Notes under the pieces: generated by a model
Databases searched by the model: none
What the model was told of the DNA's origin: nothing
The model's input: the letters and a program-made list of their open reading frames with translations, nothing else
Program-made: the position numbers and the translations under genes
NCBI GenBank assembly: GCA_018657625.1
Contig: JABHWU010000096.1
Location: forward strand, 1 to 64,000
DNA length: 64,000 bases
Direction of reading: 5' to 3'
Source of the DNA: Deltaproteobacteria bacterium
GTDB taxonomy: Bacteria > SAR324 > XYD2-FULL-50-16
In this document: positions 54,940 to 62,906 of the stretch, piece after piece
Numbering within the stretch: position 1 is the stretch's first letter
Layout of the letters: the number at the start of each line of letters is the position of its first letter

Positions 54940-55530
54940 ATGGAAACTGAAGAAAAAAAGCGTTCAATATTGAAACATCGAAGGCATGAAGTAAGTAAGG
55001 AATATGCCAGAAGAAGAGAACTGGAGACCGATAAGGGTTGGGCTTTGGATACAGATGAGGTTACCATCAGTATCGAAAACCTTCAGGACCATTTATTCTC
55101 ACTCACCAAAGATATCACCATGGAAAAGCACCAGCGACTGATTAGTGAATATAAACAGTTTTTTGATGAACTTGGTAGTGACCAGAGTATCCTTTTTGAA
55201 ATTATCAGTGTTTATAAAGAAAAAAAAGTTGTTGAAGAATTAGATGTTGACCAGAAATCAATACAGGTACTGCATGATAAAGTTAAGGGTAAAATCCCTA
55301 AAGTGCCGCCTGGAAATAACAAAGAGATAAGTATTGAAACAATAACAACACAGGATACCTGGGAAAAATTCAATGATATGGTTCATAGAACCGGACTTAA
55401 CCAAAAAGACTGCATTACGCTTTCTTTAAGGCTATTTGTTGATTATTGTACAAAAATTCTGGCTGAAGATAATCCACTTAAATCAGACGATAAAAAAACA
55501 GATAACGCCCGAATTTTTAAAAAACTATAA
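54940..55530 (+). CDS. Unknown helical protein, 196 residues
   Basis: I do not recognise this protein. It is soluble and charged, with a basic start (MEETEKKRSI-like METEEKKRSILKHRRHE) and long predicted helices (ITMEKHQRLISEYKQFFDEL). The C-terminal half includes a segment WEKFNDMVHRTGLNQKDCITLSLRLFV that could be a ribbon-helix-helix-like or helical bundle. AGGA lies upstream of the ATG. It follows the CheX-like gene by 86 bases and may share its operon. Confidence 0.55.
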   Translation: METEEKKRSILKHRRHEVSKEYARRRELETDKGWALDTDEVTISIENLQDHLFSLTKDITMEKHQRLISEYKQFFDELGSDQSILFEIISVYKEKKVVEELDVDQKSIQVLHDKVKGKIPKVPPGNNKEISIETITTQDTWEKFNDMVHRTGLNQKDCITLSLRLFVDYCTKILAEDNPLKSDDKKTDNARIFKKL

Positions 55531-55953
55531 TAAAAATAAAGCGGCCCGATTATATCAATTACTTCAATTTATATCGCAGGGATTTGAAAATTTATAAACA
55601 CTGATAAAGACAGTTAACACAAAAACAAAATCCTTGCTCAATTCTCTCTCTTTCATTAATGATACTTTTTTTAGTTTTAACATTTAGTATTTATACTCTT
55701 TAAGAAGCCTAAATTAAAAACCATAATTCTTCTTAACATCGTTAGCACTGAACATGATATATTTTAATTCCTTTGCGAGAAATGAATAATATCTTTTTAA
55801 CAAACTATTAAATTCTAAATTTATATTACCAAAAATTTTACTATTGTTATATAATCAAAAACATAAATGTTATTGAGATACTTATTGGTTCAGGCAAACC
55901 AGAATTTTGAGTTTTTCATTCTCAAATATTAATACATTTTCACTATAAAAATT
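55531..55953. other. Intergenic region without a recognised gene
   Basis: About 420 very AT-rich bases upstream of pta. I saw no open frame, no hairpin of note and no clear promoter hexamer pair. The pta ATG lacks a visible ribosome-binding site. Confidence 0.4.
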
Positions 55954-58059
55954 ATGTCTAAAAATTTATATATTTCAGCTATCGAGGCCCGATCCGGAAA
56001 ATCTTTAGTTGCCTTAGGAATTATGGAGCTAATTAAGCGAAACGTCCGTAAAGTCAGCTTTTTTAAGCCCATTATTAATATAGATGTCGGATCAAAAGAA
56101 GTCGATAATGAAATTACTCTGATTTCTAAATATTATCATTTGGATTTTAATTATGAAGAGATGTATGGTGTCACTTTCCAGGAAGCCCGGGCGTTAATCT
56201 CGTCAGGGCAAAATGAGGCGCTGCTTGAGAAAGTATTAGCCAAGTATGATGCATTGGAATCCAAATCTGATTTTGTTCTTTGTCTGGGAACTGACTATGA
56301 AGGGGTTTCCTCATCATTTGAGTTTGATATTAATGCGGAAATCGCAAACAATCTTGGAAGTCCGGTCCTGATTGTGGCAAATGCCAGTCATAAAAGTGAA
56401 CAAAATATTATTAAAACCTGCAAATTCGCAGTGAAGTCTTTTGAAGAGAGAGATTGTGAATTACTAGCTCTTATTATCAACAGAAGTGATCCGGAATTGG
56501 CGCAATCAATCGTTGAACAAAGTCGTACTGAATTGAAAGGCAAGGTTGATTTGATTTACACTCTTCCTGAAGATGAACTATTAGGTAGCCTAACAATGGG
56601 CGAGGTGGCTACGCATTTAAATGCCAATATTTTATACGGACATAAACAATTACACCGCCACATTTCAAAAATTCTCGTGTCGGCAATGCATTTGGATCAT
56701 TACTTAGAACGTGTCTCAGAAGGATCACTGATCATTACCCCTAGTGATCGCCTTGATATTATCTTCGGAAATTTGGCAGCCTTAAAATCTCAAAGTATGC
56801 CAAATATTGCAGGCATGATCCTAACCGGAAATATGGAATCTGATAAAAATTTCTATAAATTGGCTGAAGGGGTTTCTGATGTTTTTTCCATATTAAAAGT
56901 AAGAACCGATACTTTTGAAACAGCAACATCTGTATCCCATGCTCATTCACGCATCACTCCTGAAAATACTCGAAAAATTTCAGTTGCTTTGGGTCGTTTT
57001 GAAGCAAGTGTTGATACTGAAAAGCTTAGAGAGCGAATGTTGTTATACAGTTCATCTAAGATGACACCAAAAATGTTTGAATTTGGTCTGATTAGTTGGG
57101 CCAGAAAACATAAACAGCATATTGTATTACCTGAAGGTAGTGAAAAAAGAATTTTACAAGCTGCAGAAGTGCTGATCAATCGGAATGTCGTTGATATTAC
57201 ACTATTAGGTGATGAGGATGAGGTTGCCAAACAGATATCCAACTTGGGTATTAAACTGGATAATATCAATATCATTGATCCAGTCATGTCCAGCCATTTT
57301 GATGAATATGTAAAAACTTATTATGAGTTAAGAAAACACAAGGGAATTACCATGGACCATGCGCGGGATACCGTGTCCGGTGTCAGCTATTTCGGCACCA
57401 TGATGGTGCACATGGGGCATGCTGATGGTATGGTTTCAGGGGCGACACATTCAACCTTGCATACCATATTACCCTCTTTTGAAATCATCAAAACCAAACC
57501 GGATTGTTCACTGGTTTCCAGCGTTTTTTTGATGTGTTTAAAAGACCGGGTTATAGCGTATGGTGATTGTGCTGTTAACCCGAATCCCAATGCACAAGAA
57601 TTAGCCGAAATTGCCATTAGTTCAGCAGAAACCGCTCAGATATTTGGAGTCGACCCAAAAGTCGCTATGTTATCATACTCCACCGGAGCTTCAGGAAAGG
57701 GAGTCGATGTGGAAAAAGTTCGTGAAGCGGTAAAATTAGCAAAACAGAAAGCACCACACATACTTTTAGAAGGCCCCATTCAATATGATGCTGCCGTTGA
57801 TCCTGATGTCGCAAAATCAAAAATGCCTGACAGTGAAGTTGCTGGAAAAGCAACTGTTTTTATTTTTCCGGACTTAAATACCGGAAATAATACTTACAAG
57901 GCGGTGCAACGATCTGCAAAGGCTGTGGCTATCGGTCCTATTATGCAGGGAATGAACAAACCAGTTAATGATCTCAGTCGAGGATGTCTGGTTCCAGATA
58001 TTATTAATACAATCGCTATTACAGCCATTCAAGCACAAGCAGAAAAAGGACTATTGTGA
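55954..58059 (+). CDS. pta: Phosphate acetyltransferase, long form
   Basis: Transfers acetyl between CoA and phosphate, coupling acetyl-CoA to acetyl phosphate and, with AckA, to ATP. The 701-residue protein is the long form: a P-loop/BioD-like N-terminal domain (1-220, EARSGKSLVALGIMEL), a DRTGG domain (about 220-330), and the catalytic domain (about 370-695, VLPEGSEKRILQAAEVL, HMGHADGMVSGATHSTLHT, and SYSTGASGKGVD). ackA overlaps its stop by 4 bases, a coupled pair. Confidence 0.96.
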   Translation: MSKNLYISAIEARSGKSLVALGIMELIKRNVRKVSFFKPIINIDVGSKEVDNEITLISKYYHLDFNYEEMYGVTFQEARALISSGQNEALLEKVLAKYDALESKSDFVLCLGTDYEGVSSSFEFDINAEIANNLGSPVLIVANASHKSEQNIIKTCKFAVKSFEERDCELLALIINRSDPELAQSIVEQSRTELKGKVDLIYTLPEDELLGSLTMGEVATHLNANILYGHKQLHRHISKILVSAMHLDHYLERVSEGSLIITPSDRLDIIFGNLAALKSQSMPNIAGMILTGNMESDKNFYKLAEGVSDVFSILKVRTDTFETATSVSHAHSRITPENTRKISVALGRFEASVDTEKLRERMLLYSSSKMTPKMFEFGLISWARKHKQHIVLPEGSEKRILQAAEVLINRNVVDITLLGDEDEVAKQISNLGIKLDNINIIDPVMSSHFDEYVKTYYELRKHKGITMDHARDTVSGVSYFGTMMVHMGHADGMVSGATHSTLHTILPSFEIIKTKPDCSLVSSVFLMCLKDRVIAYGDCAVNPNPNAQELAEIAISSAETAQIFGVDPKVAMLSYSTGASGKGVDVEKVREAVKLAKQKAPHILLEGPIQYDAAVDPDVAKSKMPDSEVAGKATVFIFPDLNTGNNTYKAVQRSAKAVAIGPIMQGMNKPVNDLSRGCLVPDIINTIAITAIQAQAEKGLL

Positions 58060-59243
58060 AAATCCTCGTTATAAATACAGGCAGTTCATCTATTAAATAT
58101 CAATTGTTCCAAATGGATGATAAAAGTGTACTTGCCAGCGGATTAATCGAGAAAATCGGAGAAACTACCAGTAAACATATATATAAAACCCAGGCAGGTA
58201 AACAGGAATTCAATAATCCTGTTCCCAGTCATGAGGATGGTTTAAAACAGGTTGTCAATTTAATTACTGATAAAGTTGTTGGTGTCATTAAAGAAAAATC
58301 AGAAATTAAAGCAATCGGCCACCGTGTTGTTCATGGAGGAGAAGTCTTCAAGAAACCTTGCATTATTGACAATGAAGTATTAAAAGCTGTCATTGAAAAT
58401 GTTCCATTGGCGCCACTTCATAATCCTGCAAATATAACCGGAATCGAAGTTGCTCAGAAAATATTCCCGGCTGCTATACAAGTCGGCGTTTTTGATACGG
58501 CTTTTCATCATACAATCCCCCCCCGGGCGTTTCATTATGCCGTACCATTGGAACTCTACCATAAACATAAAGTTCGCCGATATGGTTTTCATGGTACTTC
58601 CCATCATTATGTTGCATTACAGGCAGCTGAAACACTTGGAAAACCTTTAACAGAAACAAATCTAATTACTGTCCATATCGGTAACGGAGCTAGTATCACA
58701 GCCATTAAAAATGGCCAAAGCATTGATACTTCAATGGGATTAACGCCGTTGGAAGGTGTCATTATGGGCACTCGTTGTGGAGATATTGACCCCGCCATCC
58801 CTCATTTCCTCACAGCCCAAACAGATATGGATATTGACGATATTAATGATCTGTTAAATAAAAAAAGTGGTGTGAAAGGGATTTGTGGTATGAATGACTT
58901 CCGGGATATTCATGCTGCCAGAGAAAAGGGAGATCAAAAAGCTCAACTGGCATTTGAAATGTATGTTTACCGGATAAAAAAATATATCGGTGCATACAGT
59001 TTTGCTTTAGGACAGGTAGATGCAATTATTTTTACAGCTGGTATTGGTGAAAATGATGATGATGTTAGACGAGAAGTGTGTTTAGGATTGGATAATTTTG
59101 GAATTAAAATTGATGTAGAAAAAAATGAAGGTCGATTTTCTAAAATTACCGCTATTCATCAGCATGATTCTGAAGTTAAACTATTTATCATTCCAACCAA
59201 TGAAGAATTAATGATAGCTACTGAGACCAACAAACTGATTTAA
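58056..59243 (+). CDS. ackA: Acetate kinase
   Basis: Converts acetyl phosphate and ADP to acetate and ATP, or the reverse. The 395-residue protein shows INTGSSSIKYQLF at the start, GHRVVHGGEVF near 87, RRYGFHGTSHHYVAL near 170, VHIGNGASITAIKNG near 202 and FTAGIGENDDDVRRE near 325. It starts with GTG at 58056, overlapping the pta stop (GTGA). This pta-ackA order makes acetate production likely. A strong terminator follows. Confidence 0.97.
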   Translation: MKILVINTGSSSIKYQLFQMDDKSVLASGLIEKIGETTSKHIYKTQAGKQEFNNPVPSHEDGLKQVVNLITDKVVGVIKEKSEIKAIGHRVVHGGEVFKKPCIIDNEVLKAVIENVPLAPLHNPANITGIEVAQKIFPAAIQVGVFDTAFHHTIPPRAFHYAVPLELYHKHKVRRYGFHGTSHHYVALQAAETLGKPLTETNLITVHIGNGASITAIKNGQSIDTSMGLTPLEGVIMGTRCGDIDPAIPHFLTAQTDMDIDDINDLLNKKSGVKGICGMNDFRDIHAAREKGDQKAQLAFEMYVYRIKKYIGAYSFALGQVDAIIFTAGIGENDDDVRREVCLGLDNFGIKIDVEKNEGRFSKITAIHQHDSEVKLFIIPTNEELMIATETNKLI

Positions 59244-59274
59244 ATGAAAAAGGAGTTCAGCGCCTTTTTCATTT
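59242..59274 (+). terminator. Rho-independent terminator after ackA
   Basis: AAATGAAAAAGG (59242-59253) and CCTTTTTCATTT (59263-59274) are exact complements around a 9-base loop, followed by AATTTTT. The stem begins within the ackA stop codon and ends the pta-ackA transcript. Confidence 0.85.
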
Positions 59275-59323
59275 AATTTTTAATTTCCTGACTATTTTTA
59301 GGAAAATTAATTTAGCAATATCA

Positions 59324-59629
59324 CTATTCAATCTCATAATCAATCATACGTCTGTCATAAGTTCTGGGACGTACAGTTTTACCGGCTTTTACATGGGCGG
59401 GGTGATTTTTATAGTTTTTAAGCGCTACTTTAGATTCAAATTTTGAATAAAGTACAATATCACTCGCTGTTTTAGTATTGCTATAATCAAATCCGACTTC
59501 AGCTTGGATTAATCCTGGTACTTTTCCCACTAAACCTTCAAGGACCCTCTTTATGGCTAAAGCATCAGAACACTCTTTTAGGGGTTCCGTTTTGTTTTTT
59601 AATTTCCAGCAAACGATGTGCTTAATCAT
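59324..59629 (-). CDS. Dabb (stress-response alpha/beta-barrel) domain protein
   Basis: A 101-residue ferredoxin-like-fold protein. The start IKHIVCWKLK and the middle LVGKVPGLIQAEVGFDY, DIVLYSKFESKVALKNYKNHPAHVK match the Dabb family, which has the pattern H-x-V-x-x-K and YxxHPxHxxV. These proteins form dimeric barrels; many have no known role, some bind small aromatic molecules. AGGACA precedes the ATG. No partner gene is evident. Confidence 0.88.
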   Translation of the reverse strand: MIKHIVCWKLKNKTEPLKECSDALAIKRVLEGLVGKVPGLIQAEVGFDYSNTKTASDIVLYSKFESKVALKNYKNHPAHVKAGKTVRPRTYDRRMIDYEIE

Positions 59630-60098
59630 ATCTGTGTCCTAATTATTTGTATTTATAGTCTTTTTATGGTAAATATTGTTGATATCGCCTTCAAATTAAT
59701 ACTTTTCGCTGTGAGTACAAAAAAAGTCTGTCACACTCAAATGGTGATCCTTGAGAAGATTATCTCAGTATCATAGAAAACCTGATATTTCTAAGTATAG
59801 TTCTGACAACACCAACCATTATCAGGAAAAATTTGGATGTTTGAATTTAATTGAAGATTTGATTCCATAAAAAAACCGATTATTGACAAGCAGAAAATAA
59901 ATTTGCTGATAAAAAGAGTTTAACAGATACTATTTAACCAGAAAGAATTTTGTTATTTGTGGTATTTAACAGCTTATTGCGCAAGTTAACATTTACTGTG
60001 GAATGGGATTTCTAAGATATAGTACCCCTGCCCCACGTTGATCAAAGGTGGCAGGAGCATTTTGAGAGATAAAATCTTATTTGTCGAGAAGATAAGTT
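59630..60098. other. Intergenic region with one imperfect hairpin
   Basis: No gene recognised. CCTGCC..CAC (60027-60036) can pair with GTGGCAGG (60048-60055) with a small bulge, 43 bases past the hemerythrin stop, and might help to end that transcript; no T run follows. Also AT-rich. Confidence 0.4.
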
Positions 60099-60713
60099 TT
60101 AGTCGTTATGTTTTCTGGCTTTAAAAACTTCTTCCAGTTTATCACGGTATTGAGCTCCAAATTTTTCTTTAAGAACTTCCGCCATGTCATTAACTGTTTG
60201 TTCACTCTTCTTGAACATATCTTTAGGAAATCGCTCGGCGTCTTTTTCAAATTCTGCTTCAAACTCAGCCATTTCTTCATCACTAAAAGTTTTTCGGACC
60301 ATCGGGTAAAAGACATGGTTTTCCCGATTCAGATGTTGTATTTGTAAATAATGAAAATAGCCAAGATTTTCTTCAAGATTTGCGGTAGCGATCTCTTCTT
60401 TATTAATGTATCCGGCAATAGATCTTTTAATGCTTTTTACTAATGAACGTCCTCTTTCATGTTGTTCCCTCAGCGACATTATTTGAGGATCCAAAGCCCC
60501 TGCCTTCTTTTGGGCCAATTTCATAAAAATGACATATTCTTCCTTAAAATGGTGATATTTATCCATAAAAGTTTTAGAAAAATCCACGGTTAATGTGAAG
60601 AATTTCTCAGGAACTTCCCCACCTTTTTGCATTAAATCCAAAACAACTTCAATATTGTCCAAATATCTTCTTACGAGACGATGTTCATTTTTTAGAGTAT
60701 CTAACACGGACAT
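60099..60713 (-). CDS. Hemerythrin-like HHE domain protein
   Basis: A 204-residue helical-bundle protein with a likely non-heme di-iron site. Iron ligands by family pattern: H in LKNEHRLVRRYLD near 10, H/E in HHFKEEYVIF near 55-60, E in LREQHERGRSLV near 85, and H..E in YFHYLQIQHLNRENHVFYPMV near 130-145. Such proteins bind oxygen or nitric oxide or report redox state. AAGGAGAA lies 5 bases before the ATG. It ends with an acidic helical tail not part of the domain. Confidence 0.88.
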   Translation of the reverse strand: MSVLDTLKNEHRLVRRYLDNIEVVLDLMQKGGEVPEKFFTLTVDFSKTFMDKYHHFKEEYVIFMKLAQKKAGALDPQIMSLREQHERGRSLVKSIKRSIAGYINKEEIATANLEENLGYFHYLQIQHLNRENHVFYPMVRKTFSDEEMAEFEAEFEKDAERFPKDMFKKSEQTVNDMAEVLKEKFGAQYRDKLEEVFKARKHND

Positions 60714-61149
60714 TTTTTCTCCTTATATAATTTATGTAATCAAAATAAATTTCAAAAAATATTCCCCCAGATCAACAGATACAATACTTTTAGTTTTATC
60801 GAGTAAGGTAAACAGTAATTCTGTGTTAGTATTTATTATTTTATAAAGGACTATTTATGTCCAGTTATTTTTTTATAAACACTAAAAAATTTATTAAATC
60901 TATTCAATAGCCTTTATTATTAGCAGATTAAAATATTTTAAATTTTAAAAATGGGACTACTTATCAATTAATCAATTGTCAAAACAAATACACTCCAAAT
61001 TAATCATTATACAAGATCATTATAGATTTTTAAGCATGATAAATATACCCTTCCTTTAAAACAATGAGACAGCATTAGCAACTTATAACTATTTAGTAAA
61101 ACATAAATATTTTCAAATTTTTACTAAATTATATGTATTATTCAATACA
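60714..61149. other. AT-rich intergenic region before a gene remnant
   Basis: No gene, promoter pair or hairpin recognised. It leads straight into the fossil cyclase at 61150, so it may contain decayed coding sequence. Confidence 0.4.
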
Positions 61150-61419
61150 ATAGAACTCTGGACAAGTTTATTGGTGATGCTGTGATGGCTTTTTGGGGTG
61201 CGCCATTAAAAGATGTCAATAAGACCAACACTGCATTTGAGTTGTACCAATTCAAAAAATTTGAACAATCAGAAAAAATTTACCAATCTTGGCTGGAAGA
61301 TAATCCAAAAGATTTCATTTCAAAACTTTTCATAGATCGTTGTCATAAGTATACTAAAAGTAAGCTATCAGAAAACTGGGATGGGTGTTTTACTTTTGAC
61401 AAAAATAGTGGAGGGCAAA
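61150..61419 (+). pseudogene. Remnant of a class III adenylate/guanylate cyclase
   Basis: A frame with no start reads LDKFIGDAVMAFWGAP LKD at 61157 onward, the best-conserved part of class III cyclase domains (metal aspartate in GDAVMAFWGAP). An in-frame stop lies just upstream. After LKDVNKTNTA it jumps to FELYQFKKFEQSEKIYQSWL, a typical C-terminal TPR-like tail, so both the 5' part and an internal section have been lost. It cannot form a working cyclase. Its end touches the next gene. Confidence 0.75.
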
Positions 61420-61890
61420 ATGAAAAAATATCTAATGACACTGGTGATACTCATCTTTTGTTTCAATATTAATCTTTTAGCCGATACCCGGTATATTAAA
61501 AGCTTTCGGATTAAACCTACAAAAACAGCTGGTGGAAATGAAAAAATGGAACTTCTTAAAAGAGGCTTCCAGGTTGAAGTCCTTGATACAGTTAAGAACT
61601 GGAAAAAAATTGAATTCAACGGAAAAACCGGATGGGTGCATAAATTAGCGCTTTCCAAGAAAGTGCCTCGTCAGAGAATTTCGTTGCTGACAAAGAAAGT
61701 AAATATTTCATTAAAAGCCCGCAAACGTGCTTCTTCTTTTACCAGCGCCGCTGCTGCCAGAGGTCTGATGGATTCTGAGAAAAGTAATCTGGCCATCTTA
61801 GGAGCACCTAATTTTATGGCTCTATTCGAAATGATGGCACTAGCCGTTCAAATAGAAGCAGCAACCCTATATGTGAGCCTGGATGAATAA
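61420..61890 (+). CDS. Secreted SH3b-domain protein
   Basis: A 156-residue exported protein. GGAGGG precedes the ATG; the signal peptide is MKKYLMTLVILIFCFNINLLA. The bacterial SH3 domain (about 25-80) shows MELLKRGFQVEVLDTVKNWKK and GKTGWVHKLALSK, the family core of VLxxxxxWxKVxxxGxxGWVxxxYL. The rest is a helical tail with no recognised motif. It starts a four-gene run in which each gene overlaps the next. Confidence 0.85.
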   Translation: MKKYLMTLVILIFCFNINLLADTRYIKSFRIKPTKTAGGNEKMELLKRGFQVEVLDTVKNWKKIEFNGKTGWVHKLALSKKVPRQRISLLTKKVNISLKARKRASSFTSAAAARGLMDSEKSNLAILGAPNFMALFEMMALAVQIEAATLYVSLDE

Positions 61891-62086
61891 ATCTCGTCAA
61901 CAAATATTAATCGCAATTAGTTTGCTTTTAGCCAGTGTCGCAGTTTCATATGCTTCACTCGATTCTAAAACAGATGCACTTTCAAATCTGGGAAAACCTG
62001 ATTATGTCACTTTAGCCGAAGTCGAGAATCAAATCGTTGATCCGGAAGAAGCAATCCTTTTCTTAAATGAGGCGGAAAATGAATAG
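61883..62086 (+). CDS. Small secreted protein, 67 residues, unknown
   Basis: A short protein whose start overlaps the SH3b gene by 8 bases and whose end overlaps the protease gene by 8 bases (ATGAATAG). It has a signal-like segment (QQILIAISLLLASVAVSYA) and an acidic remainder. The tight overlaps on both sides support real translation. No family is recognised. Confidence 0.65.
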   Translation: MNKSRQQILIAISLLLASVAVSYASLDSKTDALSNLGKPDYVTLAEVENQIVDPEEAILFLNEAENE

Positions 62087-62906
62087 AATTTTAATCCTTT
62101 TCATTGTGTCAGTCTTTGCTCTGAATGCCTGTAGTGGCTCAAAAAAGACCTTTCGTACACGGGCACATAAAACCGATCAACAATTTAATGATGATGACAC
62201 CATCGCGGAAATCAGATTTGGGCGAAATCTGGCGGCACGTATCCTGGGTAAATATAGTCCCTGGAAGAATAAAAAAGCACTCCGTTACCTCAATTTAATC
62301 GGTAGCGGAGTGGTTGCTCAGATGGGAAGAACTGATTTGGAATTTTATTTCACTATTTTAGACACTGATGAGATTAATGCCTATGCCATCCCAGGTGGAT
62401 ATGTTTTTATCACTCGAGGTGCAATAGAATTGATGGAAAACGAAGCGCAATTAGTAGGCGCAATCGCTCACGAAATTGCTCATATTAATCAAAGACATAT
62501 TGTGAAGAAAATGAATATCCGTGGAGCAGATAATGCTTTTTTAGCCAGTATTTCAGCAGCAGCCGGAGGAGGGGCTGTTTCCGGAGTAACAGCGCTTGAC
62601 CGAAAACTGGCCCAGGCTATTGATGCACTGTTTGGAACGGGTTTGGATAAACAACTGGAAATTGACGCAGACCAGGAAGGAATACAAATGATCATGGCAT
62701 TAGGTTATAATTGGAAGAGCTACAACGATTTTTTAGTTAAAATCGATAATCAATTATATCAAAATCGAAGAAAAATTATTTCAAAAACACATCCTCCCAT
62801 TCAGGAACGTATAAAACGCTTGTATGCAATAGCAGAAGCAGAAGGAATGTTAGATTATATCGGGAAACTAAATAAAAAGAGATTCAATGACAATATCCGT
62901 AATTAG
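62079..62906 (+). CDS. M48 family metalloprotease, lipoprotein
   Basis: A 275-residue zinc protease anchored as a lipoprotein: MNRILILFIVSVFALNACSG has the lipobox NAC near residue 17. HEIAH near residue 131 is the zinc-binding HExxH; the third ligand glutamate is probably in LEIDADQEG near 198. YAIPGGYVFITRGAIELMENEAQL is also family-typical. It resembles BepA/LoiP-type envelope quality-control enzymes that help outer-membrane proteins fold. The next gene is an outer-membrane protein. Confidence 0.9.
   Translation: MNRILILFIVSVFALNACSGSKKTFRTRAHKTDQQFNDDDTIAEIRFGRNLAARILGKYSPWKNKKALRYLNLIGSGVVAQMGRTDLEFYFTILDTDEINAYAIPGGYVFITRGAIELMENEAQLVGAIAHEIAHINQRHIVKKMNIRGADNAFLASISAAAGGGAVSGVTALDRKLAQAIDALFGTGLDKQLEIDADQEGIQMIMALGYNWKSYNDFLVKIDNQLYQNRRKIISKTHPPIQERIKRLYAIAEAEGMLDYIGKLNKKRFNDNIRN

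Noticed and set aside
59324-60713. Possible operon of the Dabb and hemerythrin-like genes.
   Set aside because: They are on the same strand but 470 bases apart with a hairpin between, so separate units are more likely.
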